Shown: in pieces, positions 1 through 7,061 of the stretch | Layout: the number at the start of each line of letters is the position of its first letter | Position numbering within the stretch: the stretch's first letter is position 1 | Assembly (NCBI GenBank): GCA_031422195.1 | Contig: JANOPZ010000052.1 | Location: 1 to 12,545, forward strand | Length of the DNA stretch: 12,545 nt | Direction: 5' to 3' | From: JALOTE01 sp031422195 | Lineage (GTDB): Bacteria; Pseudomonadota; Alphaproteobacteria; Rhizobiales; Rhizobiaceae | The notes under the pieces: model-generated | What the model was told of the DNA's origin: nothing | The model's input: only the letters and a program-made list of their open reading frames with translations | Database searches by the model: none | Program-made: the position numbers and the translations under genes

Positions 1-477
1 CGCATGACCAAACCACCACACCCCAATGGGGGCAACGACCGATGCAACCAAGGCTGAAAGTGATGAATACCGGCTGAGATATGCAGTGACCAACCAAGCC
101 AAGGCAAACACCAAGGCAGCGATTGGCAGCACGCCCAGAAATGTCGCAACACCTTTGCCGCCCTTAAACTTGAGCCATACCGGATAAAGATGCCCTAAAA
201 ACGCGCCTAAGCCAGCAATTGCAGCAGCTTCTGGCCCAAATTGAGCGCCAACCAAAACCGCTGCTGTTCCTTTAAGGGCATCGAGCAGCAATGTCGCCGC
301 GGCCAAGCCTTTGCGACCTGTGCGCAGAACATTGGTTGCTCCAATATTTCCGGAGCCAATGGAGCGCAGGTCTTCTGTACCAGCAAAACGCGTTAGGATC
401 AGCCCGAATGGAATTGATCCCAATAAATACCCGCAAGCCAATGCCAGCCAAATTACCGGATTTTGCACCAATCCCAT
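1..477 (-). CDS. plsY: Glycerol-3-phosphate acyltransferase PlsY (partial, 3' end outside window)
   Basis: The visible 159 residues are the N-terminal part of PlsY (family length about 200). PlsY is the inner-membrane enzyme that moves the acyl group of acyl-phosphate to glycerol-3-phosphate, giving lysophosphatidic acid, the first step of phospholipid synthesis. Family motifs are present in order: GSIPFG at residues 20-25, SGNIGATN at 42-49, LDALKG at 65-70, and GHLYPVWLKFKGGKGVAT at 95-112, which holds the phosphate-binding glycines and lysines. Hydrophobic membrane segments lie at about 7-29, 57-79, 84-100 and 112-134. The ATG at 477 is preceded by AGGAG at 7 nt spacing, and that site overlaps the TAG stop of the pyrC-like gene. 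The gap to that gene is only 9 bases, so it is the third gene of a pyrB-pyrC-plsY operon, an order I know from rhizobial genomes. The reading frame is open to the window edge. Confidence 0.96.
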   Translation of the reverse strand, partial: MGLVQNPVIWLALACGYLLGSIPFGLILTRFAGTEDLRSIGSGNIGATNVLRTGRKGLAAATLLLDALKGTAAVLVGAQFGPEAAAIAGLGAFLGHLYPVWLKFKGGKGVATFLGVLPIAALVFALAWLVTAYLSRYSSLSALVASVVAPIGVWWFGHA

Positions 478-486
478 CAGAGTCTC

Positions 487-1770
487 CTAAATGCTATGAA
501 CGACAATTCCGTTGCGCCATGTTTTAACAACTCTTCCTTGAAAGCGCGCGCTTTCAAAGCATGTATTTCGGCATCGCGATAAAATCTCGTGCTCATTTAC
601 AATCCAGGGTTCATTCAGATCGACCAATGCAATATCTGCCGGTGCGCCGGGTTTGAGAGTTCCGGCATCCAAACCAAACCGGCGGGCAGGGGCGGTTGAT
701 GTCAATTCTGCAACACGCAACAATGATAAATCTTGCGAATGATAAAGCCTGAGCATGGCGGCCAGTAATGTTTCTAACCCGATTGCACCGGGCGCTGCAT
801 CGGCAAATGGAACGCGCTTTGTTTCCACATCTTGCGGGTCATGGCTTGAATTGACCATATCAATCACACCGCAAGCCAATGCTTCAACAATGGCTCGGCG
901 GTCGCCTTCTGATCGCAAAGGGGGCTCTAGTCGAAAAAATGTGCGGTATTCGCCAACATCTATTTCATTTAAGGTCGCATGGTTGATACAGGCCGCTGCC
1001 GTAACATTGAGCCCGGAGTCTTTGGCTTGCCGCATGATTTCGATAGATTGTGCGCAGGAAATTGTCTCTGCATGGTAAGCGGAACTGGTCAATCTTGCCA
1101 AAGCAACATCGCGTTGAAGCGGAATTGATTCAGCTTCGCGTGGAACACCAGAAAGACCCAGCCAACTTGCAAGCAGGCTGGAGTTCATTACGCCGTTGCC
1201 CAACGTTTCATCTTTTGGCGACTGCATCACGATTGCAGCAAAGTCGCGGGCATAAATCATCGCACGGCGCATGACCTGTGCAGATTGCACGGCGTGGTGT
1301 CCGTTAGAAAATCCGACAGCACCGGCGCGTTGCATCAGTCCAAATTCGGAGATTTCAACACCGCCCAACCCCTTGGTTAGCGCCGCAATGGGATGCACAT
1401 TGACGCAAGCGTTGGCCTCAGCGTTGCGCCGGATAAATTCCACCATCGCTACATCATCGATAGCGGGCGACGTGTCAGGCATTGTGAAAAAAGTTGTTAC
1501 GCCGCCAGAAGCCGCAGCGATTGCCGCCGATTGTATAGTTTCACGGTGCTCAGCGCCGGGTTCCCCGACAAAAACACGCGTGTCAACTAACCCCGGCATT
1601 GCCATCAGACCGCGCCCGTCAACGACAGCAGCGCCATCAGGCCATCCTTGATTGAGCGCCTCGGGGCCGGACGCTAAGATTTTATCACCGCGAATGATGA
1701 TGCTGCCAATAGCATCCAATCCGCGCGACGGGTCTACAATATGCACGTTTTCGATGATTGTGGCGCTCAT
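487..1770 (-). CDS. pyrC: Dihydroorotase-like protein (PyrC', probably non-catalytic)
   Basis: This 427-residue protein belongs to the class I dihydroorotase/amidohydrolase family. The whole fold signature is there: MPGLVD at 58-63, EPGAEHRET at 70-78, PPLRSEGDRR at 283-292, ETKRVPFADAAPGAIGLETLL at 316-336 and GTLKPGAPAD near the C-terminus. Active enzymes read D-x-H-x-H-x-R-E-P-G at the first metal site. Here that stretch is DTRVFVGEPG, so both histidines are replaced (Arg65, Phe67) and the substrate arginine is Gly69. The usual histidine in the QHxED-type motif is Ser184 (QSPKDE), and the catalytic Asp of TDHAP is a serine (SSHDP, 308-312). His264 remains. Pseudo-dihydroorotases of this kind are known partners that hold aspartate transcarbamoylase in a complex. 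Its ATG overlaps the pyrB stop in ATGA, which fits a 1:1 partner role. An active dihydroorotase should be encoded elsewhere. Automatic annotation will call it dihydroorotase; the family call is sure, the lack of activity is inferred. Confidence 0.93.
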   Translation of the reverse strand: MSATIIENVHIVDPSRGLDAIGSIIIRGDKILASGPEALNQGWPDGAAVVDGRGLMAMPGLVDTRVFVGEPGAEHRETIQSAAIAAASGGVTTFFTMPDTSPAIDDVAMVEFIRRNAEANACVNVHPIAALTKGLGGVEISEFGLMQRAGAVGFSNGHHAVQSAQVMRRAMIYARDFAAIVMQSPKDETLGNGVMNSSLLASWLGLSGVPREAESIPLQRDVALARLTSSAYHAETISCAQSIEIMRQAKDSGLNVTAAACINHATLNEIDVGEYRTFFRLEPPLRSEGDRRAIVEALACGVIDMVNSSHDPQDVETKRVPFADAAPGAIGLETLLAAMLRLYHSQDLSLLRVAELTSTAPARRFGLDAGTLKPGAPADIALVDLNEPWIVNEHEILSRCRNTCFESARFQGRVVKTWRNGIVVHSI

Positions 1771-2726
1771 GATGCACCGCCCTTTGGTGCATTCTCAAGC
1801 AGCGCTTCAATGACAGCCATGCGCACGGCAACGCCCATCTCTACCTGTTGCTGAATCAAGCTTTGCGGCCCGTCAGCAACGCTGGAAGCAATTTCGACGC
1901 CACGGTTCATTGGCCCGGGATGCATAATCAAGGCATCCGGCTTTGCGGCTTTTAATTTTTGCTCATCCAGCCCGTAAAAATGGAAATATTCGCGCACAGA
2001 GGGCACATAGGCGCCAGCCATGCGCTCACGTTGCAATCTCAGCATCATCACGACGTCAGCGTTTTTCAATCCGGCTTGCATGTCATTAAAAACATCAACG
2101 CTCATGTGCTCAATGCCGGAAGGCAGCAACGTTGAAGGCGCAACCACACGAACCCGCGCGCCCATCAAATTGAGCAATATAATGTTTGAGCGCGCAACCC
2201 GGCTGTGCAAAACATCACCGCAAATCGCCACTGTCAGGGCGCTTAGCGAACCCTTGGCGCGCCGAATTGTCAGTGCATCCAGCAGCGCTTGAGTTGGGTG
2301 CTCATGCTGTCCGTCACCAGCATTTATGACGGAGCATGTGACCTTTTGTGCGAGCAATGCCGCTGCGCCAGCAGAGCCGTGCCGGATAACCAGCACATCA
2401 GGGTGCATGGCATTTAATGTCATCGCTGTATCGATCAGTGTTTCGCCTTTTTTCACTGATGATTGTGCAACAGACATGTTCATAACGTCTGCACCAAGCC
2501 GCTTGCCAGCCAATTCAAACGAGGCTTGGGTTCGGGTCGATGCCTCATAAAACAGATTGATTTGTGTACGGCCCAAAAGCGTTGCAGCTTTTTTATTGGG
2601 TTGACGCGACAGCGCCACAGCCGCATCTGCCCTATCCAGCAAACCTTCAACATCAACCGGTGATAGACCTTTTATGCCGAGCAAGTGGCGACCGTAAAAG
2701 GGCGGGAAGGGTGTTTTCGTACTCAT
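1767..2726 (-). CDS. pyrB: Aspartate carbamoyltransferase catalytic subunit PyrB
   Basis: PyrB joins carbamoyl phosphate and aspartate to give N-carbamoyl-aspartate, the first committed step of pyrimidine synthesis in the cytosol. With the ATG at 2726 the protein has 319 residues, near the usual size. The carbamoyl-phosphate loop STRT is at residues 63-66 within FYEASTRTQASFELAGKRLG. HPTQALLD starts at 143, LRLQRERM follows in the aspartate domain, and HPGPMNRG is at 269-276. All key residues of the family look intact. An in-frame TTG at 2771 would add 15 residues (MLAHQHHSAYRHQFS) with no family resemblance, so the ATG is preferred, although no strong ribosome binding site stands before it. 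The stop overlaps the pyrC-like start (ATGA). No pyrI-type regulatory subunit gene is near, which fits the class that pairs with a dihydroorotase-like protein. Confidence 0.96.
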   Translation of the reverse strand: MSTKTPFPPFYGRHLLGIKGLSPVDVEGLLDRADAAVALSRQPNKKAATLLGRTQINLFYEASTRTQASFELAGKRLGADVMNMSVAQSSVKKGETLIDTAMTLNAMHPDVLVIRHGSAGAAALLAQKVTCSVINAGDGQHEHPTQALLDALTIRRAKGSLSALTVAICGDVLHSRVARSNIILLNLMGARVRVVAPSTLLPSGIEHMSVDVFNDMQAGLKNADVVMMLRLQRERMAGAYVPSVREYFHFYGLDEQKLKAAKPDALIMHPGPMNRGVEIASSVADGPQSLIQQQVEMGVAVRMAVIEALLENAPKGGAS

Positions 2727-2736
2727 ACTAAACTGA

Positions 2737-2748
2737 TGCCTATAGGCA
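2737..2748. repeat. Perfect 12-bp palindrome before pyrB
   Basis: TGCCTATAGGCA is a perfect inverted repeat 10 nt upstream of the pyrB ATG, in the 51-base gap after the AEC permease gene. It could be an operator half-site pair, or a small hairpin near the translation start. No regulator can be named from the sequence. Confidence 0.5.
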
Positions 2749-2762
2749 GAATGATGTTGATG

Positions 2763-2777
2763 AGCAAGCAAGCAAGC
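2763..2777. repeat. Short tetranucleotide repeat (AGCA, 3.75 copies)
   Basis: Fifteen bases of AGCA units lie between the AEC permease stop and the pyrB start. The tract is too short to be a convincing phase-variation switch, and it lies outside the preferred pyrB reading frame. It is recorded as a possible slippage site only. Confidence 0.4.
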
Positions 2778-3707
2778 TCAAACACCTGTAATCATCAACC
2801 AAAATGGAATGCTAAAAAATGACAGAAGGGTTTGTGAGGTAACCACGGCCGCATAAAGCGGGGCATCGCCGCCCAATTGCCGCGCCACGACATAGCCGTT
2901 CATCGCCGTGGGCACTGCACAACACAAGATAATTGTTGGCATCAAACCCGCGCCGAGACCCGTCAATTCAATAGCGCCATAAGCGACCATTGGCATTGCA
3001 AATAGCTTTAAGATTACTGGTAAAATATGAGCGGTGTCGAACTTCAAAAGTGCGGCTGCCGAAAGGCCTGCGCCAATACCGAACAAGCCCATGGCCAATG
3101 CGCCACGGCTAATGAGATCCAACGTCATCATCAACGGCTCGTAAAGAGAAACTCCGGTTAATCGCCATAAAAGCGCCGCCAAACATCCCAACACAATCGG
3201 ATTTGTGGTCATACGTTTCAAAACCGTAGCGATACTTTGTTTTGCGCCGCTGAAATGCATGGTGACGACATAAATTGCCGCCAGATTTACAGGTAAAACC
3301 AAACCGGCCATTACCAAAGCAATCACCGCCATCGATTGTTGCCCAAATACTCTTTCAGCAATTGCCAAAGCGATGAAGCCGTTCCAGCGAATGGTGGTTT
3401 GGAACACTGACGAATATTGAGAAGCTTTGATCCATTTAGCGCCAATAAGCAGCGGGCCCAGCATGGAAACGGCAACACCCACAACGAGCCAGCTGCCGCT
3501 TATTATTGCCAGAATATCAAAGACTGCGATTGTGCTGAAGTCAGCTTTGATAATGGATACAAAAAGAAGCACCGGATAGAGAACAAAAAAACTTAATTGA
3601 TCAAGCCCGCGCCAACCAGCATCGTCCATGACGCCGGTGCGTTTGATGAGTTGGCCCGCCAATATCAACAAGAAAATCGGCAGGATGCTGGCAAAAATAA
3701 CGCTCAT
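2778..3707 (-). CDS. AEC-family permease (auxin efflux carrier-like)
   Basis: A 309-residue, strongly hydrophobic protein of the AEC (auxin efflux carrier) family, inner-membrane carriers with about ten helices in two inverted halves of five. It opens with a first helix ending in LAGQLIKRTGVM, a typical start for the family. The conserved QTTIRWNGFIALAIAERVFG stretch (about 103-122) follows, then NPIVLGCLAALLWRLTGV at the start of the second half, and a C-terminal region with PTAMNGYVVARQLGGD. Bacterial members export or import small organic acids such as malate or malonate. The substrate cannot be told from the sequence. The gene lies 51 bases upstream of pyrB on the same strand and may be co-transcribed, though a separate pyrB promoter is possible. 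The ATG at 3707 has no clear ribosome binding site. Family assignment is firm, function open. Confidence 0.9.
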   Translation of the reverse strand: MSVIFASILPIFLLILAGQLIKRTGVMDDAGWRGLDQLSFFVLYPVLLFVSIIKADFSTIAVFDILAIISGSWLVVGVAVSMLGPLLIGAKWIKASQYSSVFQTTIRWNGFIALAIAERVFGQQSMAVIALVMAGLVLPVNLAAIYVVTMHFSGAKQSIATVLKRMTTNPIVLGCLAALLWRLTGVSLYEPLMMTLDLISRGALAMGLFGIGAGLSAAALLKFDTAHILPVILKLFAMPMVAYGAIELTGLGAGLMPTIILCCAVPTAMNGYVVARQLGGDAPLYAAVVTSQTLLSFFSIPFWLMITGV

Positions 3708-3745
3708 GGCACGGGACTATCTAAGTGTTGGGATGGTTTCATTAA

Positions 3746-3805
3746 GGTTAACAAATGCTTTACGTTGCAGTTGTCTGAACGGCGCGCAACAAGGGGGTTA
3801 ACAAA
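3746..3805. repeat. 10-bp direct repeat GGTTAACAAA, two copies 50 bp apart
   Basis: GGTTAACAAA occurs at 3746-3755 and again at 3796-3805, in the 110-base divergent gap between the AEC permease gene and the membrane-protein gene. The core GTTAAC is itself a palindrome. The first copy also begins a TTAA-N7-TTTA pattern (3748-3762), one base from the TTAA-N7-TTAA consensus of the alphaproteobacterial cell-cycle regulator CtrA. The repeats are directly seen; a binding role is only a guess. Confidence 0.45.
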
Positions 3806-3817
3806 GTGTGAGTGAAA

Positions 3818-4390
3818 ATGCATCGATTAATTGCCATAGCCCTATTGACGTTTTGGACCCTGTTTTTTGCGAGCCTGGCGCATTTAAGTTTGATGGGTAT
3901 GCTCAATCACTCAGTTCAAAGTGCATCAGAGCTTCAATTGCTGATGACTGCTGCCGGGCAATTTCAGATCATGCCGGTAGTGTTGATGGTGGTTTCCGCA
4001 TTGTTTATTTGGGCTGTTCTTGCCTTGCTTGTCACCGATGACATAATCGGGTTTCGCGAAATCGAAACATACGCTTACGGGTCGGCAATATTTACAATGA
4101 GCGCTTGCTCTTTATTGGCCGTGGCGAACTTCAACATTATTATGTCTTTGCCCGCCATTGTGGTCGCAGCCTTAGCAGCATGTGCGGTAGCGTCCCAGCA
4201 TTTGTCGATTGCCATTGAACCTGAAATTGAAATGGATCAAGGCCGGACATTTGCCCGCCAAATGGCGTTGGGCGCTGCTCATAATTCACTTTTAGTGCGG
4301 GTGAGCAGGCGGCCTTTACCGGGCCAAAAACCATCAACGCAAAACGTGTCGTTATTTCCAATTAAACCTTCGAACGGGAGCCAGCTATAA
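3818..4390 (+). CDS. Hypothetical four-helix membrane protein
   Basis: I do not recognise this protein of 190 residues. It has four predicted membrane helices, at about residues 4-26, 50-74, 85-106 and 108-127. A polar C-terminal tail of about 60 residues follows, with an acidic start (EPEIEMDQ) and a later basic part (RVSRRPLPGQKP). An acidic pair, TDD, follows helix 2. There is no signal cleavage site and no conserved enzymatic motif. The start could be the ATG at 3818 or a GTG two codons upstream at 3812; neither has a good ribosome binding site, and AAGGGGG lies too far upstream. Its stop shares one base with the start of the next gene (TAATG), so the two are very likely translated together. 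Its partner is a DUF6105 protein, also in the membrane, so the pair may form a complex. Function unknown. Confidence 0.75.
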   Translation: MHRLIAIALLTFWTLFFASLAHLSLMGMLNHSVQSASELQLLMTAAGQFQIMPVVLMVVSALFIWAVLALLVTDDIIGFREIETYAYGSAIFTMSACSLLAVANFNIIMSLPAIVVAALAACAVASQHLSIAIEPEIEMDQGRTFARQMALGAAHNSLLVRVSRRPLPGQKPSTQNVSLFPIKPSNGSQL

Positions 4391-4731
4391 TGCGCTACTT
4401 TTTACTTTTCTGGCTGCTTCCGGTCGGCGGTTTAGTTGCTTGGTTATACATGGCCGAAAATGATCTCTCGTTTGGAATGCATTTTTTCAGCCGCGATATG
4501 TATGATCTGGTGTTCGGCATTTATGGCCAAATCCTTGGTGTAGACCCGGCATCACTGCCGCCGCTCATTTACAACGCATTGGTTGTAGACACGCTCATTG
4601 TAAGCGCAATCTTTGCATTTCGCCGCCGTAATCAAATTTTGGGCTGGTGGAAATCCCGCGGGTATTCCGCCCGTTTACAACTACGCGTCACTTCAGTTGT
4701 TGCAGCCGGTCCAATACACCCTGCAGAATAA
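4390..4731 (+). CDS. DUF6105 family membrane protein
   Basis: This 113-residue protein matches what I remember of DUF6105, a small family found in rhizobial genomes: an N-terminal helix MRYFLLFWLLPVGGLVAWLY, a middle section with LSFGMHFFSRDMYDLVFGIYGQILGVDP, then a second helix around PLIYNALVVDTLIVSAIFAF ending in a basic RRRNQI stretch. It should sit in the inner membrane with two helices. No function is known for the family. The ATG overlaps the stop of the preceding membrane-protein gene by one base. The last 44 bases run into the 3' end of ruvX on the opposite strand, so the C-terminal tail (about from YSARLQLRV) is coded opposite ruvX and is likely variable. The neighbourhood next to ruvX and gatCA is, to my memory, a usual place for this family. 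Confidence 0.85.
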   Translation: MRYFLLFWLLPVGGLVAWLYMAENDLSFGMHFFSRDMYDLVFGIYGQILGVDPASLPPLIYNALVVDTLIVSAIFAFRRRNQILGWWKSRGYSARLQLRVTSVVAAGPIHPAE

Positions 4732-5155
4732 ACGAGGCAGCGGCAGAATCTACTTTCTCTGCCCTCTTGGCCCGGGACATATCCATTTCAATCAATGATC
4801 GTGTCACAGCAACTGTTGAAAGCCGCTCATCCCATAGCACAAAGGGAGTGCCGGCAAACTTTTCATAATTTCGGACAAACGCTTTGACTGATTGTGCACG
4901 TGGCCCTTCAGAGCCATCCATATTTAAGGGGTAACCAATAACGATGGCTACCACTTTCTCAGTTTGAAATCGCTGCACCAGTTCAACGGCATCAAGTGAA
5001 AATTTACTGCGCCGAATCAGTTTGCGCGGATGTGCCAAAACCAACCCATTGTCTGAAACTGCAATGCCAATGGTTTTGGTACCCAGATCCAGACCCGCGA
5101 TTGTGCCACCATGCTCAATCAGCTTTGCCAGTTCATCGATCGTGATCAGCGCCAT
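4688..5155 (-). CDS. ruvX: Putative Holliday junction resolvase RuvX (YqgF family)
   Basis: RuvX/YqgF is a small RNase H-fold nuclease, described as a Holliday-junction resolvase and as acting in 16S rRNA 5'-end maturation. With the ATG at 5155 the protein has 155 residues, normal for the family. The nuclease motifs are intact: GLDLGTKTIGIAVSD with Asp23, VIGYPLNMDGSEGPRAQSV at 72-90, WDERLST with Asp109 and Glu110, and EKVDSAAASFILQG with Asp136. The open frame continues upstream to 5326, but that extension is basic, lacks family resemblance and lies antisense to gatC. MALITIDELA is the family-like start, with only a weak ribosome binding site before it. The gene diverges from gatC across 91 bases, and its 3' end overlaps the DUF6105 gene by 44 bases. 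Confidence 0.95.
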   Translation of the reverse strand: MALITIDELAKLIEHGGTIAGLDLGTKTIGIAVSDNGLVLAHPRKLIRRSKFSLDAVELVQRFQTEKVVAIVIGYPLNMDGSEGPRAQSVKAFVRNYEKFAGTPFVLWDERLSTVAVTRSLIEMDMSRAKRAEKVDSAAASFILQGVLDRLQQLK

Positions 5156-5246
5156 ATTGGCTTTCGCTTCTGAGTTTTCGTTGCACTGCGCCAAGCGACG
5201 CGTTAGAGCCGCACATCTGCCCATAAGCTGTGCCCGGAGTTTACTG

Positions 5247-5534
5247 ATGTCCGTTGATCTTGCAACCGTCAAGCGCGTAGCCCGTCTTGCCCGCATTGCC
5301 GTCACTGAAAATGAAGCAACACGCATGACCGGCGAGTTGAATGGTATTTTGGGTTTTGTCGAGCAGTTGGCTGAAGTTAATGTCGCTGATGTGGAGCCAA
5401 TGACATCTGTTACCCATCAAACCATGCGGTGGCGCAAAGATATTGTGGCTGACGGCAACAAGGCTGCAGATGTCACAGCCAATACTGCCGATAGGGCTGA
5501 CAATTTTTTTATGGTGCCAAAGGTTATCGAGTAA
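5247..5534 (+). CDS. gatC: Asp-tRNA(Asn)/Glu-tRNA(Gln) amidotransferase subunit GatC
   Basis: GatC is the small stabilising subunit of the GatCAB amidotransferase, which turns mischarged Glu-tRNA(Gln) and/or Asp-tRNA(Asn) into Gln-tRNA and Asn-tRNA. The 95 residues fit the family: MSVDLATVKRVARLARIAVT at the N-terminus, an ELNGILGFVEQLAEVNVADVEPM helix and linker (residues about 32-54), and the C-terminal DNFFMVPKVIE. The ATG at 5247 is chosen because GGAG stands 7 nt before it and the family begins here; the open frame extends further upstream only because it runs antisense through ruvX. gatA follows after 45 bases on the same strand, forming one operon. Confidence 0.96.
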   Translation: MSVDLATVKRVARLARIAVTENEATRMTGELNGILGFVEQLAEVNVADVEPMTSVTHQTMRWRKDIVADGNKAADVTANTADRADNFFMVPKVIE

Positions 5535-5579
5535 ACCCTTGCGTCTATAGGCAATACCTTCTTCTGAATGGAATTTCGA

Positions 5580-7061
5580 ATGTCTGATCTCACCAGCCTG
5601 ACCATTGCCGAGGCTCGCGCAGCTCTCAAGCGCAAAGAGTTTTCCGCACTTGAGCTGACGGAAGCCTATCTTGCCGCGATTGACGCTGCCAATGTGCAAA
5701 TCAACGCCTATATTACTGTGACGCGCGATAAAGCCCGCTCAATGGCGGCGGCATCAGATGTTAAAATCGCCAAAGGTGAAGCCGGTGCGCTGGAAGGCAT
5801 TCCGCTCGGCATCAAGGATTTGTTCGGTACGCAGGGCGTCCACACGCAGGCCGCCAGCCGTATCTTAGATGGTTTTAAGCCGCGCTACGAATCAACGGTG
5901 ACAGCCAATCTTTGGGATGATGGCGCAGTGATGCTTGGCAAACTCAACATGGATGAGTTCGCAATGGGTTCTTCCAATGAGAGTTCTTACTATGGCCCGG
6001 TCGTAAACCCTTGGCGCTCCAATAATTCAAACGAAGATCTGGTGCCGGGCGGTTCGTCAGGCGGGTCTGCTGCAGCTGTTGCCGCGCATTTGTGTGCTGG
6101 TGCAACTGCAACCGACACTGGCGGATCTATCAGGCAACCGGCGGCGTTCACTGGCACGGTAGGCATTAAGCCAACTTACGGCCGTTGCTCGCGTTGGGGC
6201 GTTGTGGCGTTTGCGTCTTCGCTTGATCAGGCGGGGCCAATTGCCCGCGATGTGCGCGATGCTGCCATAATGCTGAAATCTATGGCATCGCTGGATCTGA
6301 AGGACGCTACGTCTGTTGATTTGCCAGTGCCCGATTATGAAGCTGCTATTGGTAAAAGCATGAAGGGCATGACGGTCGGCATCCCGCGTGAATACCGCGT
6401 TGACGAAATGCCAGAAGAAATAGAAGCGCTTTGGCAGGCAGGCATTCAATGGTACCGCGATGCGGGTGCAAAAATCGTCGATATTTCGTTGCCGCACACA
6501 AAATATGCGCTTCCAGCCTATTATATCGTTGCGCCAGCTGAGGCTTCGTCAAATCTGGCGCGCTATGATGGCGTGCGTTACGGCCTTCGTGAACAGGGCC
6601 GCGACATCACTGAAATGTACGAGAACACCCGCGCAAAGGGATTTGGCACGGAAGTTAAGCGCCGCATTTTGATTGGCACTTATGTTTTGTCGGCAGGTTA
6701 CTACGACGCCTATTACATCCGCGCGCAAAAAGTACGCACGCTGATAAAGCGCGATTTTGAATTGGCTTTTGAAGCTGGTGTTGATGTGATTCTAACCCCG
6801 GCCACGCCAACAGCGGCATTTGGTGTTGGCGACAAGGAAATGAACGCAGATCCGGTAAAAATGTATTTGAATGATATTTTCACTGTAACTGTCAACATGG
6901 CAGGGTTGCCGGGCATTGCCGTACCGGCTGGCCTTTCCGCAAATGGTTTGCCACTTGGTTTACAGTTGATCGGGCGCCCATTTGATGAAGAAACGCTGTT
7001 TCAGGCTGCACATGTGATTGAGCAGGCGGCGGGCAAGTTTCAGCCGAAGAAATGGTGGTAG
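5580..7061 (+). CDS. gatA: Asp-tRNA(Asn)/Glu-tRNA(Gln) amidotransferase subunit GatA
   Basis: GatA is the glutaminase subunit of GatCAB. It frees ammonia from glutamine, which is channelled to GatB. From the ATG at 5580 it has 493 residues, the normal size. The amidase-signature triad is complete: Lys79 in GIPLGIKDLFG, the cis serine in GGSSGGSAAAVA (about 157-168), and the nucleophile Ser183 in DTGGSIRQPAA. FDEETL and the aromatic, basic C-terminus are also typical. An in-frame ATG at 5568 would add four residues (MEFR); MSDLTSLTIAEAR is the usual beginning in alphaproteobacteria. The gene lies 45 bases after gatC, and its last codons overlap the start of a GNAT gene by 10 bases. gatB, needed for the tRNA-binding and kinase step, is not in the window and is presumably downstream or elsewhere. 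Confidence 0.97.
   Translation: MSDLTSLTIAEARAALKRKEFSALELTEAYLAAIDAANVQINAYITVTRDKARSMAAASDVKIAKGEAGALEGIPLGIKDLFGTQGVHTQAASRILDGFKPRYESTVTANLWDDGAVMLGKLNMDEFAMGSSNESSYYGPVVNPWRSNNSNEDLVPGGSSGGSAAAVAAHLCAGATATDTGGSIRQPAAFTGTVGIKPTYGRCSRWGVVAFASSLDQAGPIARDVRDAAIMLKSMASLDLKDATSVDLPVPDYEAAIGKSMKGMTVGIPREYRVDEMPEEIEALWQAGIQWYRDAGAKIVDISLPHTKYALPAYYIVAPAEASSNLARYDGVRYGLREQGRDITEMYENTRAKGFGTEVKRRILIGTYVLSAGYYDAYYIRAQKVRTLIKRDFELAFEAGVDVILTPATPTAAFGVGDKEMNADPVKMYLNDIFTVTVNMAGLPGIAVPAGLSANGLPLGLQLIGRPFDEETLFQAAHVIEQAAGKFQPKKWW

Noticed and set aside
2727..2771. TTG start adding 15 residues to PyrB
   Set aside because: The added residues are not PyrB-like, and they cover the palindrome and the AGCA repeat. 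The ATG at 2726 gives the normal length.
5181..5209. TTGCAC-N17-TAGAGC as a sigma-70 promoter for gatC
   Set aside because: The -10 part is weak and such matches are common by chance, so it is not listed as a feature.
5156..5326. A 57-residue N-terminal extension of RuvX
   Set aside because: The open frame continues, but this part is antisense to gatC, shows no family resemblance, and the usual RuvX start lies at 5155.
6057..6497. Minus-strand open frame (146 codons) inside gatA
   Set aside because: Antisense to the amidase signature region of gatA; no protein family features.
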